This document shows positions 7,328 to 16,524 of a stretch of 64,000 nucleotides of DNA, one piece after another. The position numbers were made by a program, and so were the translations under genes. Below the pieces are notes generated by a model, which had not been told where the DNA came from, searched no databases, and saw only the letters and a program-made list of their open reading frames with translations. Position 1 is the stretch's first letter. The number at the start of each line of letters is the position of its first letter. This stretch comes from Ulvibacter sp. MAR_2010_11 (lineage in GTDB: Bacteria > Bacteroidota > Bacteroidia > Flavobacteriales > Flavobacteriaceae): positions 2,227,501 through 2,291,500 of the forward strand of contig NZ_PHTY01000001.1 in the NCBI RefSeq assembly GCF_002813135.1, given 5' to 3'.

Positions 7328-9172
7328 TTAAATAGAAATTTTAATGATTACCAGCGTACCGGTAGGTTCGCCTTTCTCGTTGGTTTTATCGATAATCTCA
7401 ATGGTGTCTTTTTCGGAATTACTAATAAGTTGCAAGCGTTTTTCGGTGACTTCAATTCCTCTCGATTTTTTGGACTTTTTCATATCAGATTTTTTGGTTT
7501 CAGAAACACTTCTTCCAATACCATTGTCCTCAACTTCACAAATGATGTGATTATTTTTTCTGTTGAAATGGATTCGCAGATGTTTGTCATTTCCCGTTTT
7601 TTTCAACAGTCCATGCAGAATGGCATTTTCAACAAAGGGTTGCACTATTAATGAAGGCACTTCCACAGCTTCAGGATCTACCGAAGCGTCAACCGTAATT
7701 TCATATTGAAACGAATTATTAAAGCGAAGCGCCTCCAGTTCCAAGTATTTTTCCAGAAGTGAAATTTCTTCCGATAAAACAACATTTGCTTCAATTGAGC
7801 TTTCCAGCAGATTCCGCATTAAGAGACTGAATTTGTTCAAATACTTGATAGAAGATTCCTTTTTCCCCGAAATAATTAAATGCTGAATAGAACTCAAGGA
7901 GTTAAAAATAAAATGCGGATTCATTTGTGCGCGTAAAGCACTAATCTGATTGTCGTGCGCCGTCTGCTTCAGTTGTATTTTTTCTTTGTTGTCCTTTCGC
8001 AGTTTGTAATTTAAACCAAGTCCGAAAAGCAATACTTCTACCACGCTTCCCACCATCATATAGTGTCTGTCTTCTGTAAATAACATAGCCAAAGCACCGG
8101 CAGTAAAGGTTAACGATCCAATAATGATAAAATAAGCTAGCGAATTTTTAGCATAAATTACAAGATAGATTACAGCGCAAACTGCAAAAACAGACATTAC
8201 CAATCTATGAATATTCATCACCAGCGTGTGCGGGTCTAACTGTAATGTGATGGTAAAATAGGAATTAACCAGAATTACAATTAGCAGGAAGATGGCAATC
8301 CCGTGAATGGCCTTGTTGAGCTTTGGATACATTTTGAAGGTTTCCAGATAGTACTTTGCAAAGGCAACATAAAAGAGATTTATAAACACCTGCAGGCTTG
8401 AATGAAGCCACAATGAAAATACAGTGTAGTCGTATGTGAGAAATACAACCGTGTTATAGGCGCTCCTTCCCAGGTAGAGCAACAAACACAATGTATAAAT
8501 TGAATAAAATAGGAAATCTAATCGTTTAGAAACAAAATAGGTGATAAAGGTAAATATGAAAATTATAAAAAAAGCACCTACAAACAGATAGTCGCGGGAT
8601 GCTTCAACCACATCTTTCCAACGATAATAATTGCTTTCAATTTTTTTTGACGCTTCTGTTCTAAGCTTCAGCTTTAGGTTATTGAAATTCTGGTTGGACG
8701 AATAGAATCGAATTTTGAAAAATAAATACCTTTCGTTTATAAGATTTTCGGCTTTAAAATAAACCCCGTCTTTAGGGGTGTAAAAACTGTATTTTTCCTT
8801 GGTGTTTACAGGGCCGTATTCCTTAAATTCAATTGAATTTTTCCCTTGAAAATAATAGGTAATGTCGTAAAATGAACCGGTTTGCAAGTACCAAACACTG
8901 TCACTTTTTAGATGGTTTAAAACCGGATTTAAATCGGCTCGCACCCAATAAGTATTGTTGGTATTGGTTTTCCCGGAGTTAATATTTGAGGTGATAAATA
9001 GCTCGGGTCTTGAAATTATCGCCGCTACGGAAAGACTATCCCCTTCCGATTTATACACTTTAAACGGTACGAAAACTTCAGTTTCTGAAACTGTTGTTTG
9101 AGCATTAAGTAATGAGGCAAATCCGCTTAAAAGCAGACTTAATAGTAGCAATAGTTGTAGCCTATACCTCAT
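7328..9172 (-). CDS. 7TMR-DISM sensor histidine kinase
   Basis: 614 residues. A signal peptide (LLLLLSLLLSGFASLLNAQ) precedes a periplasmic 7TMR-DISM extracellular domain (~30-180). Seven hydrophobic segments follow (about 190-390, first one LFVGAFFIIFIFTFITYF), then a cytoplasmic His_kinase domain. The phospho-acceptor is His420 in AQMNPHFIFNSL. The N box (VQPFVENAILHGL) and G1 box (VEDNGIGR) are intact, so it should be catalytically active. Family knowledge links DISM domains to carbohydrate or small-ligand sensing; the ligand here is unknown. It sits 3 bp after the small kinase gene and 14 bp before its response regulator. Confidence 0.9.
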   Translation of the reverse strand: MRYRLQLLLLLSLLLSGFASLLNAQTTVSETEVFVPFKVYKSEGDSLSVAAIISRPELFITSNINSGKTNTNNTYWVRADLNPVLNHLKSDSVWYLQTGSFYDITYYFQGKNSIEFKEYGPVNTKEKYSFYTPKDGVYFKAENLINERYLFFKIRFYSSNQNFNNLKLKLRTEASKKIESNYYRWKDVVEASRDYLFVGAFFIIFIFTFITYFVSKRLDFLFYSIYTLCLLLYLGRSAYNTVVFLTYDYTVFSLWLHSSLQVFINLFYVAFAKYYLETFKMYPKLNKAIHGIAIFLLIVILVNSYFTITLQLDPHTLVMNIHRLVMSVFAVCAVIYLVIYAKNSLAYFIIIGSLTFTAGALAMLFTEDRHYMMVGSVVEVLLFGLGLNYKLRKDNKEKIQLKQTAHDNQISALRAQMNPHFIFNSLSSIQHLIISGKKESSIKYLNKFSLLMRNLLESSIEANVVLSEEISLLEKYLELEALRFNNSFQYEITVDASVDPEAVEVPSLIVQPFVENAILHGLLKKTGNDKHLRIHFNRKNNHIICEVEDNGIGRSVSETKKSDMKKSKKSRGIEVTEKRLQLISNSEKDTIEIIDKTNEKGEPTGTLVIIKISI

Positions 9173-9175
9173 TGG

Positions 9176-9835
9176 CTATGATAGGTTAGGAAGAATTAAT
9201 ACGATGGTTCCACCACTTATGGCAGAACTCTTACTAAAAGTAACCTTTTTTTTAATTTTATAACTTTTAAGCTTATTCAATAATCTAATTTGATCCTGCC
9301 ATCTCACCATTTGTTCTCTGTAATCGGGGATGTACTTTCGAGGTGAATTGGGAAGACAATTGTATGAAAACCGAATTTTTACTTCTACAGCTTCTCTCTG
9401 TTTTGAGAAAACGGTCACTACTTTGTAATTTTGATACTGGTTATAAATGGCATGTTCTATAATGTTTTCGAAAAGTGACTGAAGAATAAAGGAGGGAATA
9501 ACAGCTTCGATGGTTTTTAAATCTTCTTCGTACTCCAAATGGTATTCAAACTGATGGGAATATCGCAACTTCTGAAGCTTTAAGTATTCCTGAAGCATTG
9601 CGAATTCGTCTGTGAGATGCACGGTGTCATTTTCAATGTTATTCAAATAATGACGAATAAGTTTACTGAAAACCGATAAATAGATTACGGCCGATTTTTT
9701 ATTTTCTGAAGTAATAAAAAACTGAATGGCGTTTAAGGCGTTAAAAATAAAATGCGGATTCATTTGAGATCGCAATGTTTTCAGTTTTAAATGCGCCAAT
9801 TCATCCGATACTTCAGAGTTAGATTGTAATGACAT
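9176..9835 (-). CDS. Small cytoplasmic histidine-kinase-like protein with degenerate ATPase
   Basis: I use the ATG at 9835 (219 residues); a TTG seven codons earlier is less likely. The protein has no membrane segments. It carries the dimerisation/phospho-acceptor region of the His_kinase family (His28 in RSQMNPHFIFNALNAI) and an N-box-like helix (QSLFENIIEHAIYN). The DNGxG ATP-lid motif is replaced by FSYNCLPNSP, while a terminal SGGTIVLILP strand remains. It may bind the neighbouring kinase or regulator without being a full kinase itself (inference). First gene of the operon with the 7TMR-DISM kinase, 3 bp apart. Confidence 0.8.
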   Translation of the reverse strand: MSLQSNSEVSDELAHLKLKTLRSQMNPHFIFNALNAIQFFITSENKKSAVIYLSVFSKLIRHYLNNIENDTVHLTDEFAMLQEYLKLQKLRYSHQFEYHLEYEEDLKTIEAVIPSFILQSLFENIIEHAIYNQYQNYKVVTVFSKQREAVEVKIRFSYNCLPNSPRKYIPDYREQMVRWQDQIRLLNKLKSYKIKKKVTFSKSSAISGGTIVLILPNLS

Positions 9836-9890
9836 AATAGAGGGAGACGGTTTCAAATTGGTTTCAATTTATTAGGGGATTTTATGTATT

Positions 9891-9924
9891 AAAAAGCTGC
9901 CCAACAAATAGATTGAACAGCTTT
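9891..9924 (-). terminator. Probable rho-independent terminator after the 9959-11122 gene
   Basis: AAAGCTG and CAGCTTT arms surround an 18-nt loop, and on the minus strand the second arm runs into a short T tract (CAGCTTTTT). It lies about 35 bp after the stop of the T9SS cargo gene and before the small kinase operon. The stem is only seven base pairs, so confidence is moderate. Confidence 0.5.
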
Positions 9925-9958
9925 CTCCTCATAGATTACAATAGTAATTCCAAGTTTA

Positions 9959-11122
9959 TTATTTTTTTACAATTTTATAGCTTGCAGACCTTCCTTCCGA
10001 AGAAACATGCATCACATATAATCCGGTTTGTAAAGACACCATATCTATAGTTTTTCTGGTCGAATTGGGCTTTTCTGCAAAAACCTTTTGTCCTAAGAGA
10101 TTGTAGATTACAACTTCGTCTATTGTTGTAGTTGCGCTTAAATTTATTTCTGAAGTAACAGGGTTGGGATAAAAGCTGAAGCCATCAATAACGTTGTCTT
10201 CAATTCCTAAAATGCCGGATAAATTAATGGAAACGTCTGCATATCCATTAGCAAAAGCTCCTATCTTTCCAGCCAATAAATAATATGTAGTACCGGCTAC
10301 GGCATTTATTGATGCAAGATTGTTCGGGCCACAAGGGTTATTAGGTTGATCTACCCAGGTAAGATCGCCGCCCGATGTGGCATTCTCATCTGCTGCAGTA
10401 TAGAAAACCACACCGCCGCCGGCTGGCGCAACATCTATCCCGGCTACTACCTGTCCGTCAATAGCCGCAGTAAATTTATACCAGACCGCTCTTACAGGAT
10501 CTGTGTCGCAACCCGATTGCCCTGAATCTCCATCATTGGTTGCCACTAAAAAGTGAACATTGTCGTCAAAATAATCCTCCAAACCATTCAAGTTAGTGGC
10601 ATTTTCAATTAAATCATTGGCTGGAGCTTGAAAGGCAGCTGAAGCATTAATTGAAACATCAGAAACTACAACATTACGCATATAGATGTAATAGGTGGTT
10701 CCTGCGGTAGTATCAATATTGCCTAGCGCACTATAGTCGCAAATGTTGTTATTTTGGTTTACAAAGACCAAATTATTTCCATTGGTGGCGTTTTCGGGGC
10801 CGGAGAAAAATACAACTACGGCTCCATTAGGATTCAAAATTCCGGCTGCCACATTTCCAGCCTTTGTAGCAGTAAATTTATACCAAACAGCGGCCTGCGT
10901 TAAACTACAACCGTTACCTGAATATGTCTGATCATTTATACTGGTAGCCTCCGGGAAATTTACATTGCTTTCGGAATAAGGAGAAGGACCAATATTTAAA
11001 TTAATCGCATTTTCAATAAGGTCGTTTGCAGGAGGCATAATTATAGTGTCTGCTGCGTAAATTGTTGAAGAGACTAAGGTCATTGTCAACAGTAAAAAGA
11101 TTTTTGTAGTAAATGTTTTCAT
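9959..11122 (-). CDS. T9SS-secreted protein with two repeat domains
   Basis: 387 residues. A signal peptide (KIFLLLTMTLVSSTIYA) is followed by two ~130-residue repeats that each start PANDLIENAxNL and contain an AVWYKFTA strand and a GTTYYIYM or GTTYYLLA strand. These look like galactose-binding-like beta domains. The C-terminal ~80 residues are a type A T9SS sorting domain (FSFYPNPVTSEINLS, VVIYNLLGQKVF, ending KIVKK), which directs export through the type IX machinery and usually surface attachment. It is a tandem paralogue of the next gene, with 187 bp between them. The substrate is unknown. Confidence 0.85.
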   Translation of the reverse strand: MKTFTTKIFLLLTMTLVSSTIYAADTIIMPPANDLIENAINLNIGPSPYSESNVNFPEATSINDQTYSGNGCSLTQAAVWYKFTATKAGNVAAGILNPNGAVVVFFSGPENATNGNNLVFVNQNNNICDYSALGNIDTTAGTTYYIYMRNVVVSDVSINASAAFQAPANDLIENATNLNGLEDYFDDNVHFLVATNDGDSGQSGCDTDPVRAVWYKFTAAIDGQVVAGIDVAPAGGGVVFYTAADENATSGGDLTWVDQPNNPCGPNNLASINAVAGTTYYLLAGKIGAFANGYADVSINLSGILGIEDNVIDGFSFYPNPVTSEINLSATTTIDEVVIYNLLGQKVFAEKPNSTRKTIDMVSLQTGLYVMHVSSEGRSASYKIVKK

Positions 11123-11254
11123 GATTTTTATTATTTGATTTATAGGTCAAAACTACATGGACTACCTTCTTTTATTAAGGCAAAATTGACGAATGGCAAT
11201 TGTGAGTTGATATATGGTAATTCTTTTCTATCAAGCTTTATTGATTATAATCAA

Positions 11255-11283
11255 AGGAGCCATTCTAAGATAGAATGGCTCCT
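11255..11283 (-). terminator. Strong hairpin after the 11310-12443 gene
   Basis: Perfect 13-bp inverted repeat (AGGAGCCATTCTA and its complement) with a 3-nt loop, 27 bp after the stop codon. The following T-rich run on the minus strand is short, so it may act as a terminator or as an mRNA 3'-end stabiliser. Confidence 0.65.
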
Positions 11284-11309
11284 ACAACAATATTAAACTT
11301 GTAGTATTA

Positions 11310-12443
11310 CTACTTTTTCAAAATCTTATAGCTGGCTGTTGCACCTTCTGAAGTAATTTGCATTATATACATTCCGGTTTGTAAGAAGGACAGGTCAATA
11401 TTTTTAGCTGAAGTGTTGGGGTTTTCAGCAAAAACCGTTTGCCCTAATAGGTTGTAGATTACCACTTCATCGATTGCAGCTTTTGCGCTTAGATTAATTT
11501 CTGAAGTCACCGGATTGGGAAAAAATGTAAATCCTTCGAGTACATTGTCTTCAACACTTAAAATCGCCGAAAGATTCACCGAAACATCGATATACGGTTG
11601 TGCTGTTGCTGCTAAAATATAGTAGGTGACACCTGCGGTGGCTTGAATGGACGACAAATTACCGAATGCACACGGATTGGTGGGTTGGTCAACATGAGTT
11701 AGCTCTGATCCCGAAGTTACATTTTCATCGGCCGCCGAGTAGAATAGTATTGCACTTTCTCCGGGTGGAGTTCCAACGCCGGCTATTACCTGTCCATCCA
11801 ACTGGGCCGTGAATTTGTACCAAATGGCCAAGCCCGAATCGCATCCCGATTGCCCTCCGTCATTTGTGTTGGTTGCCATTAAAAAATGTACATCATTATC
11901 AAAATAATCTACCATTCCATTCAAATTTGTAGCATTTTCAAGGAGATCGTTTACGGGAGCTGCAAATGCATCACCCACATTAATATCAGCATCAGATACA
12001 GCTGCATTGTGTATATACAGATAATAGTTGATTCCAATCGAGGTTTGAATACTACTCAATGAATTTATATTACAAATGTTTGTAGGTTGATCTACAAAAG
12101 AAAGCTGCAGTGCGTTCGTTGCGTTTTCAGGCCCTGAAAAGAAAACAACAATAGGATCATTAGGGTTCATAATTTCAGCTGATACCATACCAACGGCCGT
12201 GGCCTTAAAAGTATACCAGATCCCCGCATCTACCACTTCACATAAAGGACCGGGAGTTTGATCATCTAAATTAGTTGCTGATGCAAAGTCTACTGCGGCA
12301 TCCAAATAGGGTATGGGGCCTTCGCCAAGATTTATGGCATCCACGATATGGTCGTTAATCGGCTGAGCTATTATTGTTACACTTCCCAGCGTAATACTAA
12401 TAGTTAAAAGGAATAAGAGTAATGGTGTAATACATGTTTTCAT
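11310..12443 (-). CDS. T9SS-secreted protein, paralogue of the 9959-11122 product
   Basis: 377 residues with a signal peptide (PLLLFLLTISITLGSV). It has the same plan as its downstream paralogue: two repeats (beginning INDHIVDAINLGEGPIPY and APVNDLLENATNL), each with a WYTFKA or WYKFTA strand and ending near YYLYIH or YYILAA, then a sorting domain (FTFFPNPVTSEINLS, YNLLGQTVF, KILKK). Both proteins keep paired cysteines per repeat (LCEV with ICNI; SGCD with PCAF). The duplication plus close spacing suggests functional diversification. It is presumed to be cell-surface or extracellular. Confidence 0.85.
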   Translation of the reverse strand: MKTCITPLLLFLLTISITLGSVTIIAQPINDHIVDAINLGEGPIPYLDAAVDFASATNLDDQTPGPLCEVVDAGIWYTFKATAVGMVSAEIMNPNDPIVVFFSGPENATNALQLSFVDQPTNICNINSLSSIQTSIGINYYLYIHNAAVSDADINVGDAFAAPVNDLLENATNLNGMVDYFDNDVHFLMATNTNDGGQSGCDSGLAIWYKFTAQLDGQVIAGVGTPPGESAILFYSAADENVTSGSELTHVDQPTNPCAFGNLSSIQATAGVTYYILAATAQPYIDVSVNLSAILSVEDNVLEGFTFFPNPVTSEINLSAKAAIDEVVIYNLLGQTVFAENPNTSAKNIDLSFLQTGMYIMQITSEGATASYKILKK

Positions 12444-12565
12444 GATTGGATTATTTAAAATTTACACCACGAAACTAGAGGAGATGTCCATTTTTAAAAT
12501 AAGCCAATTGACGATTGGTTGGTTTGAATTGATAATTTACAAGCATGTTAACTTCTTAAACCAAA

Positions 12566-12601
12566 AAAAAACCGATTAAGATTAACGAAATCGGTTTTTT
12601 T
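12566..12601 (-). terminator. Rho-independent terminator of purL
   Basis: AAAAAACCGATT and AATCGGTTTTTT arms with an 11-nt loop begin 12 bp after the purL stop. Read on the minus strand, the hairpin ends in a run of seven or more T, a textbook terminator. It separates purL from the downstream T9SS gene on the same strand. Confidence 0.85.
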
Positions 12602-12612
12602 CTAAAAATGAT

Positions 12613-15600
12613 TTATTGTTTTTCCAGCCACTTTCTGGCATTGACAAACGCTTCCAACCAAGGAGAAACTTCGTCGTTCCGATCTTTGGGATAATGCGGC
12701 CAGTTCCATGGGAAGGTAGAGCGCTCCAAATGCGGCATCATCACCAAATGACGTCCCGTAGCATCGCACATCATGGCAGTATTAAAATCACTTCCGTTAG
12801 GATTTGCAGGGAACGCATTGTAGCCGTATTTTCCAACAATATGATAGTTTTCTTCGCTTAGTGGGAAACTAAATTTTCCTTCTCCGTGCGCTGCCCAAAT
12901 CCCCAAAGTACTTCCTTCCAGAGAAGATAGCATCACCGAGTTGTTTTTCTGAATTTTTACCGAAGTAAAATGACACTCAAACTTTCCGGTTTCGTTGTGT
13001 AGCATTTTTGGCTTTTGTTCGTGCTCCGGTGTTAATAACTCCAATTCCACAAAGAGCTGGCACCCGTTACAAACCCCTAAGGAAAGGGTGTCTTCCTTGG
13101 CAAAGAAATTTTTCAACGCCTTGTTCGCCTTTTCATTATACAAAAAGGCTCCGGCCCATCCCTTGGCACTTCCCAACACATCGCTGTTGGAAAAACCCCC
13201 TACTGTTGCTATAAATTTGATGTCTTCAAGAGTTTCACGACCCTCAATTAAATCGGTCATATGAACGTCCTTTACATCAAATCCGGCCAAATACATAGCA
13301 TTGGCCATCTCGCGTTCACTATTGCTTCCTTTTTCACGAATAATTGCAGCTTTCGGACGTTGGACGCTGAGCGGAGCCGAAGCGTCATTTTGGTTTCGCT
13401 CAATGACAGGTAGTTTTCCGGTGAAAACCTCTGGAAAAGTATATTGAAGCGGCTGATTTTTATAGTTGCTGAAACGCTCCTTTGCCTTTTGTTCTCCGCT
13501 TTGTTTTTTATCCAGTAAATAGGAAGTTGTATACCAAACATCCCGAAGCTCAGGAATGCTGAAACTTAGATCTTGTTGCAAATGCTTCAGCTGAAGGGTT
13601 TCAGATTCCGTTACTGTTCCAATTTTTACAAAGGCTATATTTTTTTCTGAAAGAGATGCTTCAACAGTAGCATCTTCCGAAGCCTGAATCACAACAGCAC
13701 AATTTTCAGAAAATAAAACTTTTATCAAATCTTCTTCTCCTAATGCCGAAAGATTGAGATTGGCTCCTAAATTCTTGTCTGCAAAGCACATTTCTAACAA
13801 TGTGGTTATTAATCCTCCCGATGCAACATCATGACCTGCTAGGATGTGCTCTTTGGTAATTAAATGTTGCAGGGTATTAAAAACCGTTTTTACATAGGCA
13901 GCACTTTTTACAGTTGGAACATCACTGCCCACAGCATTTAGTACTTGTCCGAACGACGAACCACCCAGTTTAAAATCGTCCTGTGAAATATTGATATAGT
14001 AAATACTGCCGCCGTTTTTCTGAAGTACGGGCTCCACCACTTTTTTAATATCGTTGCAATGTCCTGCCGCCGAAATAATTACGGTTCCCGGGGAAATTAC
14101 TTCCTCATTTTTGTATTTCTGCTTCATAGAAAGGGAGTCCTTTCCCGTGGGAACATTAATGCCTAAGTCAATGGCAAAATCGCTCACACCTTTTACGGCT
14201 TCATACAAACGGGCATCTTCACCTTCGTTATTACAGGGCCACATCCAGTTTGCCGAAAGCGAAACGCTCTTCAATCCTTTTTCTAAAGGAGCCCAAACAA
14301 TATTGGTTAAGGCTTCGGTAATCGAATTTCTGGAACCTGCCACAGGATCGACCAATGCACTAATTGGTGAATGTCCAATGGAGGTAGCAACACCTTCCTT
14401 TCCTTTATAATCCAACGCCATTACCCCGCAGTTGTTCAACGGTAATTGCAACGTACCGGCACATTGTTGTTTGGCAACACGGCCTGTCACACACCGGTCC
14501 ACCTTGTTGGTAAGCCAGTCTTTGCAAGCAACTGCTTCCAATTGCAGTACTTGTGTGAGATAGTATTTTAATTGCCCGATGTCATACCTGGCGTTATGGT
14601 AATTTCTGGTGATTGTGCTGTCTTTCAAAATTGTTTTCGGGGAGCTTCCAAACATATCTTCTAAAGCAAAATCCATAGGTTTGGCTCCTGTTGTGCTACT
14701 TTCGAAGCAAAAACGATTGTCTCCGGTTACATCACCTACCTCGTACATGGGAGAACGTTCGCGGTCTGCAACACGTCTTAATTTGTCTATGTTTTCACTG
14801 CCAATCACCAATCCCATACGCTCCTGAGACTCGTTGCCAATAATTTCTTTGGCTGAAAGGGTAGGATCACCAACAGGCAGTTTATCCAAATCTATTTTTC
14901 CTCCGGTAGCTTCCACCAATTCGCTCAGACAGTTGAGGTGACCCCCGGCACCGTGATCATGTATAGAGACAATAGGATTTATCTCACTTTCAACCATTCC
15001 ACGCACGGCATTGGCGGCTCTTTTTTGCATTTCGGGATTGGAACGCTGAATAGCATTCAACTCGATTCCGCTAGAAAACTCTCCTGTATCTGCCGAAGAA
15101 ACAGCAGCACCTCCCATACCAATACGGTAGTTTTCACCTCCTAATATCACTACTTTATCTCCTACAGATGGGATGTCTTTTATGGCTTGATCTGCCTTCC
15201 CGTAACCTATACCTCCTGCAAGCATAATCACCTTGTCGAATCCAAGTTTACGTGCTTCTTCGGTATGTTCGAAAGTAAGTACCGAACCTGCGATTAAGGG
15301 TTGGCCAAATTTATTCCCGAAATCGGATGCCCCGTTACTGGCTTTTATTAAAATATCGAGTGGGGTTTGGTATAACCAATCCCGTGCTTCCATGGCTTTT
15401 TCCCAAGATCTGCCATGAGCGGAGTCTTTCAGTCTCGAGTAGGAAGTCATATATACGGCTGTTCCTGCCAGAGGCAATGAACCTTTACCACCTGCCAAAC
15501 GGTCTCTTATTTCCCCTCCGCTTCCTGTTGCAGCCCCGTTAAATGGTTCGACGGTAGTTGGAAAGTTATGTGTTTCGGCTTTGATAGAAATTACACTATC

Positions 15601-16314
15601 AAACGCTGATTCCTGGTAGAAATCCGGTTTATCCGGACTTTTAGGTGCAAACTGAATCGCTTTCGGACCTTTAACAAAGGCAACATTGTCCTTATAAGCC
15701 GAAACAATATCGTTGGGATTTTCCAGCGATGTTTTTTTAATGAGTTTGAACAGGGAGGAGGGCATTTCCTTACCGTCTATTTCAAAAACTCCATTGAATA
15801 TTTTATGACGACAATGTTCGCTGTTTACCTGACTGAAACCGAACACCTCACTATCTGTTAGTTTTCGATTTATTTTTTTGGAAAGATTTTCGAGATAGGT
15901 AATTTCTTCTGCATTTAAAGCCAAACCTTCCTGTTGGTTGTACAATGCTATATCGTCGATTTCTAAAATGGCTTCGGGCTGAATGTGCACTTTAAAAATC
16001 TCCTGATCCAACTTGCTGAACTTCTGAGACAGCATAGGGTCAAAATCGGTAAAATTTTCAGAAATCTTGTTAAATTCTTCTATTCGAATAATACCTTTAA
16101 CACCCATGTTCTGGGTAATTTCAACGGCATTAGTACTCCATGGACTCACCATCGCCGCACGTGGGCCAACAAAAAAATCCGCCAACGCGGATTTATCGAT
16201 TCTGGGTTGGTTGCCAAATAACCATTGTAGTTTTTCCGTGTCGGTTTGTGAAAGTTCGCCGGAAGTTTGGACAGCAAAAACGATGTTTTTTACGTCTCCA
16301 AAAAAGTGAATCAT
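12613..16314 (-). CDS. purL: Phosphoribosylformylglycinamidine synthase, single-chain form
   Basis: 1233 residues, close to the ~1300 of large PurL enzymes. It makes formylglycinamidine ribonucleotide from FGAR, glutamine and ATP in purine synthesis. An N-terminal PurS-like part is followed by two AIR-synthase-like halves (SEHCRHKIFNG, ETHNFPTTVEPFNGAATGSGG, DHGAGGHLNCL, PTGKDSLSMKQ). The C-terminal class I glutaminase has Cys1082 in LGVCNGCQLF and His1195/Glu1197 in MPHLERS, so all catalytic residues are present. The linker at about residues 970-987, just before the glutaminase domain, is encoded by a REP-like palindromic sequence (see findings). It has its own terminator. Confidence 0.97.
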   Translation of the reverse strand: MIHFFGDVKNIVFAVQTSGELSQTDTEKLQWLFGNQPRIDKSALADFFVGPRAAMVSPWSTNAVEITQNMGVKGIIRIEEFNKISENFTDFDPMLSQKFSKLDQEIFKVHIQPEAILEIDDIALYNQQEGLALNAEEITYLENLSKKINRKLTDSEVFGFSQVNSEHCRHKIFNGVFEIDGKEMPSSLFKLIKKTSLENPNDIVSAYKDNVAFVKGPKAIQFAPKSPDKPDFYQESAFDSVISIKAETHNFPTTVEPFNGAATGSGGEIRDRLAGGKGSLPLAGTAVYMTSYSRLKDSAHGRSWEKAMEARDWLYQTPLDILIKASNGASDFGNKFGQPLIAGSVLTFEHTEEARKLGFDKVIMLAGGIGYGKADQAIKDIPSVGDKVVILGGENYRIGMGGAAVSSADTGEFSSGIELNAIQRSNPEMQKRAANAVRGMVESEINPIVSIHDHGAGGHLNCLSELVEATGGKIDLDKLPVGDPTLSAKEIIGNESQERMGLVIGSENIDKLRRVADRERSPMYEVGDVTGDNRFCFESSTTGAKPMDFALEDMFGSSPKTILKDSTITRNYHNARYDIGQLKYYLTQVLQLEAVACKDWLTNKVDRCVTGRVAKQQCAGTLQLPLNNCGVMALDYKGKEGVATSIGHSPISALVDPVAGSRNSITEALTNIVWAPLEKGLKSVSLSANWMWPCNNEGEDARLYEAVKGVSDFAIDLGINVPTGKDSLSMKQKYKNEEVISPGTVIISAAGHCNDIKKVVEPVLQKNGGSIYYINISQDDFKLGGSSFGQVLNAVGSDVPTVKSAAYVKTVFNTLQHLITKEHILAGHDVASGGLITTLLEMCFADKNLGANLNLSALGEEDLIKVLFSENCAVVIQASEDATVEASLSEKNIAFVKIGTVTESETLQLKHLQQDLSFSIPELRDVWYTTSYLLDKKQSGEQKAKERFSNYKNQPLQYTFPEVFTGKLPVIERNQNDASAPLSVQRPKAAIIREKGSNSEREMANAMYLAGFDVKDVHMTDLIEGRETLEDIKFIATVGGFSNSDVLGSAKGWAGAFLYNEKANKALKNFFAKEDTLSLGVCNGCQLFVELELLTPEHEQKPKMLHNETGKFECHFTSVKIQKNNSVMLSSLEGSTLGIWAAHGEGKFSFPLSEENYHIVGKYGYNAFPANPNGSDFNTAMMCDATGRHLVMMPHLERSTFPWNWPHYPKDRNDEVSPWLEAFVNARKWLEKQ
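13363..13407. repeat. REP-like palindromic element inside purL
   Basis: Two adjoining imperfect hairpins: GACGCT/AGCGTC arms (13363-13386) and GTCATT/AATGAC arms (13384-13407), sharing three bases. The cores contain TGAGCGGAGCCGAAG and, inverted, TTGAGCGAAACC. The same TTGAGCGAAGCCGAAAC core occurs in the intergenic repeats at 32751 and 32796. The element lies in frame in the purL linker. Confidence 0.6.
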
Positions 16315-16524
16315 CTTAGTAGAATTTGAGTGAATTTTTTACAACCTAACCACCTCGTTAAGTCGCCACAAAGGTAACTATTTTAGAATAATTTTTGAAC
16401 TAAAAAAGGAGTGATTTTTTAAACTGAAATTAGGAGCTAATCGATTGAAAAGAGCAATGTTATTTTCAAAATAATAGCTTATCTTGTCTGCCCATTTAAC
16501 GATAATAACCATAAACTTAAAATT

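Noticed and set aside
16315-16524. Purine riboswitch or PurR-like site upstream of purL
   Set aside because: Only a TACCTTTG -7-like box was found on the minus strand; no purine aptamer blocks are present.
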